From positions 1,798,001 to 1,862,000 of the forward strand of contig CP103025.1 in NCBI GenBank assembly GCA_024752435.1: a stretch of 64,000 nt of DNA. Direction: 5' to 3'. Source of the DNA: Allantophomopsis cytisporea (taxonomy: Eukaryota; Ascomycota; Leotiomycetes; Phacidiales; Phacidiaceae). The notes below the pieces were generated by a model, which was given only the letters and a program-made list of their open reading frames with translations, was not told where the DNA came from and made no database searches. Made by a program: the position numbers and the translations under genes. Below, piece by piece: positions 58,501 to 64,000 of the stretch. Numbering within the stretch: the first letter of the stretch is position 1; each line of letters begins with the position of its first letter.

Positions 58501-61500
58501 GACAACAGCAGGTCGACCAGACGTTTTCGTTGAAGTTGGCCCTCATAGTACTTTAAGAAGCCCCATCATTCAGGTGACGGAGACTAATATCAAGCGTGGA
58601 CCTAAGCCCGCCTACCTATCGATACTGAGACGAGGCATGGAGGCAACGCTGACGGCATTGAATATGGCGGGAGAGCTTTGGAGTCGAGGCTACCCAATCG
58701 ATATTGCCCGCATTAATGGCATCGAGAACAACACCTCAATTGATCATCCTAAGGCTCTGGTAGACTTACCGAACTACCCTTGGAACCACTCTAAAACGTA
58801 TTGGCATGAATCTCACCTGAGCAAGGCCCACCGATTTCGCAAGTTTGGTCGACGAGACCTTCTGGGTTCACCAACAGCGGATTCAACGACCCTTGAGCCA
58901 CGTTGGCGTGGCTTTCTTAGATTGTCAGAGAACCCTTGGATGCTGGATCACCAGATTCAGAACACTATAATCTACCCTGCTGCGGGTATGGTTGTTATGG
59001 TACTTGAAGCAGCCGCGCAGCTGAAGAATGAAAATTGCAAACTGATAGGATATGAGCTTCGGGATGTCAATATAATCAAGCCAATGATAATTCCGGCCGC
59101 CGCTCACGGTGTTGAAACGGCACTTAACATTCGATATCAAAACCAAGGGCCAGCTCAACCGGATAGTGCTTGGCTGGAATTTAGAATTACTTCGTACAAT
59201 TCCCGAGAACAGTGGGAGGAGCATTGCAATGGATTCTTGCGCATCAAATATGCAGAGAATGATGAGCTGAGATTCGATTCTTGCCATCATAGTGGCCAGG
59301 ACTTTCGCTATAGGAAGAATTATATAAAAATTCAGGACGACTGCACCGAGACTATTTTGCCACGACAACTCTATGAGAGCTTGGAGAGCGTGGGAATGAA
59401 GTATGGGCCATTGTTCCGAAATATAACCAAAATTCGTAAGTCGAGAGACTCCGCATGCACAACGATCCGGATTCCGGAAACCAAGAGCTCAATGCAGGCC
59501 AAATTCGAATATCCGCATCTTATACACCCGGCTACACTCGACGCCTTGTTTCAGACAGTATTTGTTGCCGGTAAAGAACCTATGCTGCCCACTTATATCG
59601 AAAGTCTTTATGTGTCGTCAGATTTACCACAAGAGGCTGGTGTCGAGTTGCATGGCCACTCATCTGCAACTAAATTAGGCTTCCGAGAAGCTGTTGGTAC
59701 AGTGATAATGTCAGATCAACAATGGGAAGAGCCCAAAATCATCATAAAAGGGTTCAAGTGCGTCGCTCTTACCGTTTCTGACAATCGTGACTCTGCGATA
59801 TTTCTTGCAAACAACCAAAAGCTTTGCGCTGAGGTTATTTGGGAACTGCTCACTGCCTCCGAGAATGCTACCAACACTGATGAATGGACTACACCCAACC
59901 AGAAGATTCAGCCACAGCTCCCTAGTAGTGCTTCTCCAATTCTACTACTCTATCCTCAAAGAACATCAGAGGCTATCCTCAATGTTCTCGACGGTATAAT
60001 CGAAGGACTATCATCCGCTGGCTACGCAGTACAAGTTGCATCACTAGCAGAAGCCTGTTTTGACGACAAAATTTGCATATCACTCTTAGAGATCGATGAG
60101 CCTTTGATCAATTCTTGGTCACGAGCCGATTATGACGGCTTCAAAAGACTTGTTGATAAGGCCAAAGGATGTTTGTGGGTGACTAGAGGAGGTCAAATGC
60201 AAACACCAGTACCACTGTTTGGGGCAATCCTTGGATTGTTTCGTACGATACGTTCCGAGGATTCTCTAAAAAGACTTTTCACACTAGACGTTTCTTCGAG
60301 CCTCGATATCGAATCTGCTGCTGTTGTCTCTGCCATTATTTCAACATTCAGGGCTACTCTGAGCAAAGATTCACCCAACGAAGAGACCGAGTACGCAGAA
60401 CTAAATGGCATGCTTTATATTCCTCGGATAATCCTTAACGAGGGACTCAATGAAGATGTTGAAAAGGGTACCTCTACGAGTGTACCAAAGCTACGGGAGT
60501 TCCATCAAGAAAACCGATCCTTGAAGCTTTGTGTGGGGACTATTGGCAGACTTGAAAGTTTATTTTTTGACAACGATGAAGAGTACGAGCTTCAAGTAGG
60601 TCCCAATGAGGTTGAAGTTCTCGTCAAGGCAATCGGTGTGAACCCAGCAGATATTATGACTGTTATGGGTCAAACCTCTAGCGCCATCATAGGTCAAGAC
60701 GTGGCTGGTATAATTACTAGACTTGGCCGCGACGTTACTGGTCTTCGAGTGGGCGAGAAGGTTGTATGTTTTGCGCCAAACGCTTATCGAACACATATTC
60801 GAACTCATCATGCTATGGTCAAGCTGATTCCGGTGGGGCTCGGTTTTGAGCAAGCTGCATCGCTTCCAACAAGTTATGCAACAGCATACTATTCTCTTAT
60901 AGATATTGCCCATCTCCACAAAGATGAGAAAGTTTTCATTCATGATGCAACAAGTGATATGGGACAAGCGTCTATTCAGATAAGTCAGTGGATTGGGGCA
61001 GAGATATTTGTCTCAGTGGCATCTGAGGAGAAGAAACATGAACTGATGAAGTATTATGAGCTTGAAGAAGACCATGTATTGGGAATTCATCAGGATGATT
61101 TTGTTGAAGGATTGAGCCACGCAACACGAGGACAAGGTGTGGACGTTATTCTCACTACTGCTGTTGGCGACACTCTCAGAGCTACTTGGGATTGTATCGA
61201 TAACTGTAAGTATTTCTTGTCTGTCTTAGAGAGAATATGTGAATGACTGACATATCATAGATGGACGATTTATCAGTCTCTGCAGTAGCAGCATCAGTGG
61301 TCGAGTCGATATCGCATCATCTCAACGCAATGTTACTTTCTTCTCGCCCGACATCGGTCATATGATCAAGTCTAAACCATCAATAGCAGGGAGGCTTTTG
61401 GGCTCGACAATTGAGCTAATTGCGTGTGGAAGTGTCCATGAGGTTGAGCCTCTACATATTTTTGACTTGTCTCAAATGCCGGATGCTTTTCGACAGGTGT

Positions 61501-62819
61501 ATCACGGACAACACACAGGCAAGATAATCCTGCAAGTCAGTGACAAGTCTCTGGTCCCTATTATCCCTCTCAGTCCTCATACTATTGCACTTGAAGAGAA
61601 TGCAACATATGTGCTTGTAGGAGGACTTGGTGGGCTCGGTAGAAGCCTTGCGAAGTTACTCGTCGAGAACGGGGCCAGATCCATTGCCTTTGTATCCAGA
61701 TCTGGGGCAGATACAGAGGAGAAAATTCGACTCCTGGATCTTCTTGAAAGCCAAGGTTGTAAAGCCAAGAGCTACGCATGTGATATTTGTGATAAGGTGG
61801 AGCTTGCTCAAACTCTGTACTTGATTCCACGTGAGATGAGTCAAATCCGGGGAGTCATACAGGCAGCTGCTGTTATCAAGGTAAGTACATACATTTTTGG
61901 TGTGTTTGATATATATTACTAATTACCTCTCTAGGATGGAATATTTGATAATCTCACATACGAGGACTTTGTCACGGTTACCAGACCAAAGATCCAAGGT
62001 AGTTGGAATTTGCATGAGCTCCTACCACAAGATCTAGACTTTTTTATCATGCTCTCTTCATCTGCTGGAGTCATTGGATCTCGCGGACAAGCCAACTATG
62101 CTGCAGGCAACAGTTTTCAAGACGCACTTAGCTACCACAGAAGATCCCAAGGCCTTGTATCTATCACTCTGGATCTAGGAATGATTCTAGGAGCAGGTAT
62201 GGTTGCCGAGAATGAGCATACTCTCGACATGCTTCGAGCTTCAGGGTTTTTCGGTATCCGTGAAGAGGTAGGGTTGTTACTCTTGCATGACTAAGGACTC
62301 AGCTGACGTGTGCAGGATTTCCATACCCTCGTTTCCTCTGCGGTAATGGGGTTCTCCCACGGTGGATCCCGTTTACCGCCTCAAGTTATCATTGGAACAG
62401 GTACTGGTGGCCTGGTTAAGCAAAACAAGGTTTCGGACCCATATTGGTATCGCGAAGCCAGATTTTCCATCATGCGTGAGATCGATGTTGAAACATCCGA
62501 CACTTCTGATATTGCTTCGTCCTCGATATCAGCTCTACTTTCTAATACAACCTCGGTGTCTGAGGCTACTGATATTGTTTGCACTGGGCTAGCAACATTA
62601 CTTTCCAAGACTTTGTCGATGCCACTCGAGGATCTTGATGTATCAAAGCCAGCTAATGCTTATGGAGTCGATTCTTTAGTTGTCGTTGGCATTCGAAGCT
62701 GGATATTGAAGGAGACTAGTGTCGATGTTAGCATTTTCGAGATTCTCAGTGACATATCTGTGGAGGAGTTGAGTGCCGTCATTTCCAAGAAGTGTCCTCT
62801 ACTAGGGCATGACCCTTGA
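55538..62819 (+). CDS. Highly reducing type I polyketide synthase, KS-AT-DH-psiKR-ER-KR-ACP
   Basis: Ten exons (55538-55732, 55786-55842, 55906-55993, 56050-56115, 56162-56364, 56490-57080, 57191-61205, 61261-61880, 61935-62267, 62316-62819) give 2,223 aa in one frame. KS: ~9-435, with Cys182 in DTGCSASLVG, His317 in EAHGTGT and His357 in NIGHLEG. Malonyl-type AT: GQGAQW near 570 and Ser660 in GHSSGE. DH: His987 (DHQIQNTIIYP) and Asp1184 (HPATLDALFQ). The ~270 residues between DH and ER are probably the structural pseudo-KR; no methyltransferase motif is seen. ER (~1517-1835) is degenerate: SDMGQA (1655-1660) replaces GGVGQA. KR: GGLGGLG near 1858, SSSAG, Tyr2000 and Asn2004. ACP: Ser2176 in GVDSL. 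No thioesterase or reductase release domain follows, as is usual for this class. Product unknown. No tailoring genes are adjacent. Confidence 0.95.
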
Positions 62820-63150
62820 TAGCAAATGACATAAGGAATGCTTGGATGATTCCTGGTTGGTATAATTCATATCTTTATATAGATTTACGTTAGTTTGATA
62901 CATTGGTCTTTCTCATCAATTTCCGAGCACACACCACCACATCAGAAGTGGTTATGACTTCATTTGAACTCCAAATTCATATTCCCCTATAATCACAGAA
63001 TCGCACATAGTAGTCGAAACATTGGTATTATATAGCCAATTCACATAAACTAATACACCGAGTATACAATTGACAAAACCATATCAAGTACTCGTTAAAT
63101 GCGAATTGCAAAACGACGCCAACTCCTAATTCCCCTGTATAGGATTTAAA
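62820..63150. other. Convergent 3' region between the PKS and ilv6
   Basis: About 330 bp of AT-rich 3' flank. No feature is recognised. Confidence 0.6.
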
Positions 63151-64000
63151 TTAACCAGGTGGTAAAGCACTGGCATCGACAACCTCATCAGCCTCCTTGA
63201 CGAGCTCTTCGTTGGGGCCATAGAGAGGGGATCTTGGTAAGGCCATGAGACCGGTGCGAGCAGACTCAAGGATGCCAAAAGGAGAAATGAGCTTCATAAA
63301 TGAGTCAATTCTGGAAGGCTTCGCGGAACTGTATACTTGTTAGTGTTTGTTCAGTAGACATAAGGCTCGAATTAGACTTACACTTCAACGATACAGCTGT
63401 TGGTGCTGATATCCAAGACCTTTCCACCGAATTGGTGGGCAAAGTATGTAATCGACTTCAGATGCTCGTGCTTGTGTCTCAATGCCTCGCTCATAACCAA
63501 CTTCGATGGGTGGAAGTCGTCGCTGGCATGAATCTCTTCAATGCGTCGGGCGCCCTCCTCAGCGTCAGCACTTGCCTCATCACCGGCGGTGATCTCCCTG
63601 TGGTGGGCAAGAAGCTCCTCGAAGTACTCGGGACCGAGGATATTGATCTTGGCCAAGAGCAATTCGCGCTGAACAAGAGGTGCGGAAGTGTAATCGAGGA
63701 CAGCCCATACTGGTACAAGATCCTCCAATTGTCTGCGAGCTTGCTCAACAACGCCATCCTGACCGGAAAGTACAATAGTCATACGAGAAAGATCGTCGAC
63801 CTCGGTAGAGCAAACCACGAGGGAATCGATGTTGAATCCGCGGGCGGCAAGAATGCCAGAGACACGAGAAAGGACCCCTGGTTCATTCTGCACCAAGCAG
63901 TTAAGAACATGGCGCTTTGGTGGTGCGACGGATGGAGATGGGGTTTCATAGAGGATGTTCGAGACAGCAGCTTGTGCAGACCAAGAGGGCGGAGAGTCGC
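63151..64000 (-). CDS. ilv6: Acetolactate synthase regulatory subunit Ilv6 (partial, 5' end beyond window)
   Basis: Two exons are visible: from the window edge to 63382, and 63328-63151; the start lies outside. The protein is open to the edge. It contains the ACT-domain start KRHVLNCLVQNEPGVLSR, then GILAARGFNIDSLVV, and ERELLLAKI-type and HQFGGKVLDIS blocks of the second regulatory domain. The visible end is GLMALPRSPLYGP followed by an acidic tail and ALPPG. Ilv6 is the small subunit that activates mitochondrial acetohydroxyacid synthase (Ilv2) and gives feedback inhibition by valine in branched-chain amino-acid synthesis. An insertion of ~25 residues rich in Glu and Ala (EITAGDEASADAEEGARR) is typical of fungal forms. 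The last intron splits a Val codon (63381-63329). It is convergent with the PKS. Confidence 0.93.

Noticed and set aside
63151..64000. ilv6 as a duplicated self-resistance gene for the neighbouring PKS product
   Set aside because: Self-resistance copies of target enzymes are known in PKS clusters (e.g. a dihydroxyacid dehydratase copy), but this Ilv6 looks like a normal housekeeping subunit. Only a genome search for a second copy could support the idea.
1..64000. tRNA, 5S rRNA or other structural RNA genes
   Set aside because: Scanning by eye for B-box (GGTTCGANNCC-like) and 5S-like sequence on both strands gave nothing convincing. A covariance-model scan would be decisive.
1..64000. CRISPR arrays, bacterial operons or prophage
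   Set aside because: The window is eukaryotic with spliced genes, and the direct repeats present are microsatellites without spacers.

Overview
The window is nuclear DNA of a filamentous ascomycete (Pezizomycotina). The evidence is dense short GT-AG introns (about 45-100 nt, often with a CTAAC/CTAAT-like branch site), fungus-restricted families (Ima1, DUF3984, DUF7918, 2EXR), a highly reducing type polyketide synthase, and an AT-rich, TpA-rich block that looks like repeat-induced point mutation (RIP). A leotiomycete is my best guess, but the class is inferred from general style only. All gene models were spliced by eye and checked for reading-frame continuity.

Layout. 0-5.5 kb: kgd4 (-), med18 (+) and the DNA 3'-phosphatase/5'-kinase gene pnk1 (+). 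5.5-24.5 kb: a gene-poor stretch rich in simple repeats, interrupted by one Ser/Pro-rich protein of unknown function (16.3-18.0 kb) and holding a RIP-like AT-rich relic (19.7-20.9 kb). 24.5-30.8 kb: a Siw14-type phosphatase (+), the inner nuclear membrane protein Ima1 (-) and Alg14 (+). 32-39.4 kb: a DUF7918 protein with two SUMO-interacting-like motifs (+), a DUF3984 protein (-) and Elongator subunit Elp1 (+). 39.9-47.1 kb: Rho1 GTPase (-) behind a long non-coding upstream region, mitochondrial ribosomal protein uL24m (+) and a SWIM-RING protein (+). 47.4-50.6 kb: a 2EXR protein (-) and a doubtful small gene (-). 50.7-54.6 kb: cytochrome c oxidase subunit 8 (-) divergent from the exosome helicase Mtr4 (+). 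55.5-62.8 kb: a complete ten-exon polyketide synthase (+, 2,223 aa). 63.15 kb to the edge: the acetolactate synthase regulatory subunit Ilv6 (-, cut by the window end).

Most genes are unrelated housekeeping functions and form no single pathway. The most notable locus is the solitary polyketide synthase between Mtr4 and Ilv6. It has no tailoring gene, transporter or regulator beside it in this window. Its KS, AT, KR and ACP catalytic residues are present, but its enoylreductase has lost the usual NADPH-binding and neighbouring motifs. A second theme is SUMO-type signalling: a SWIM-RING protein and a DUF7918 protein both carry IDLT motifs next to acidic residues.
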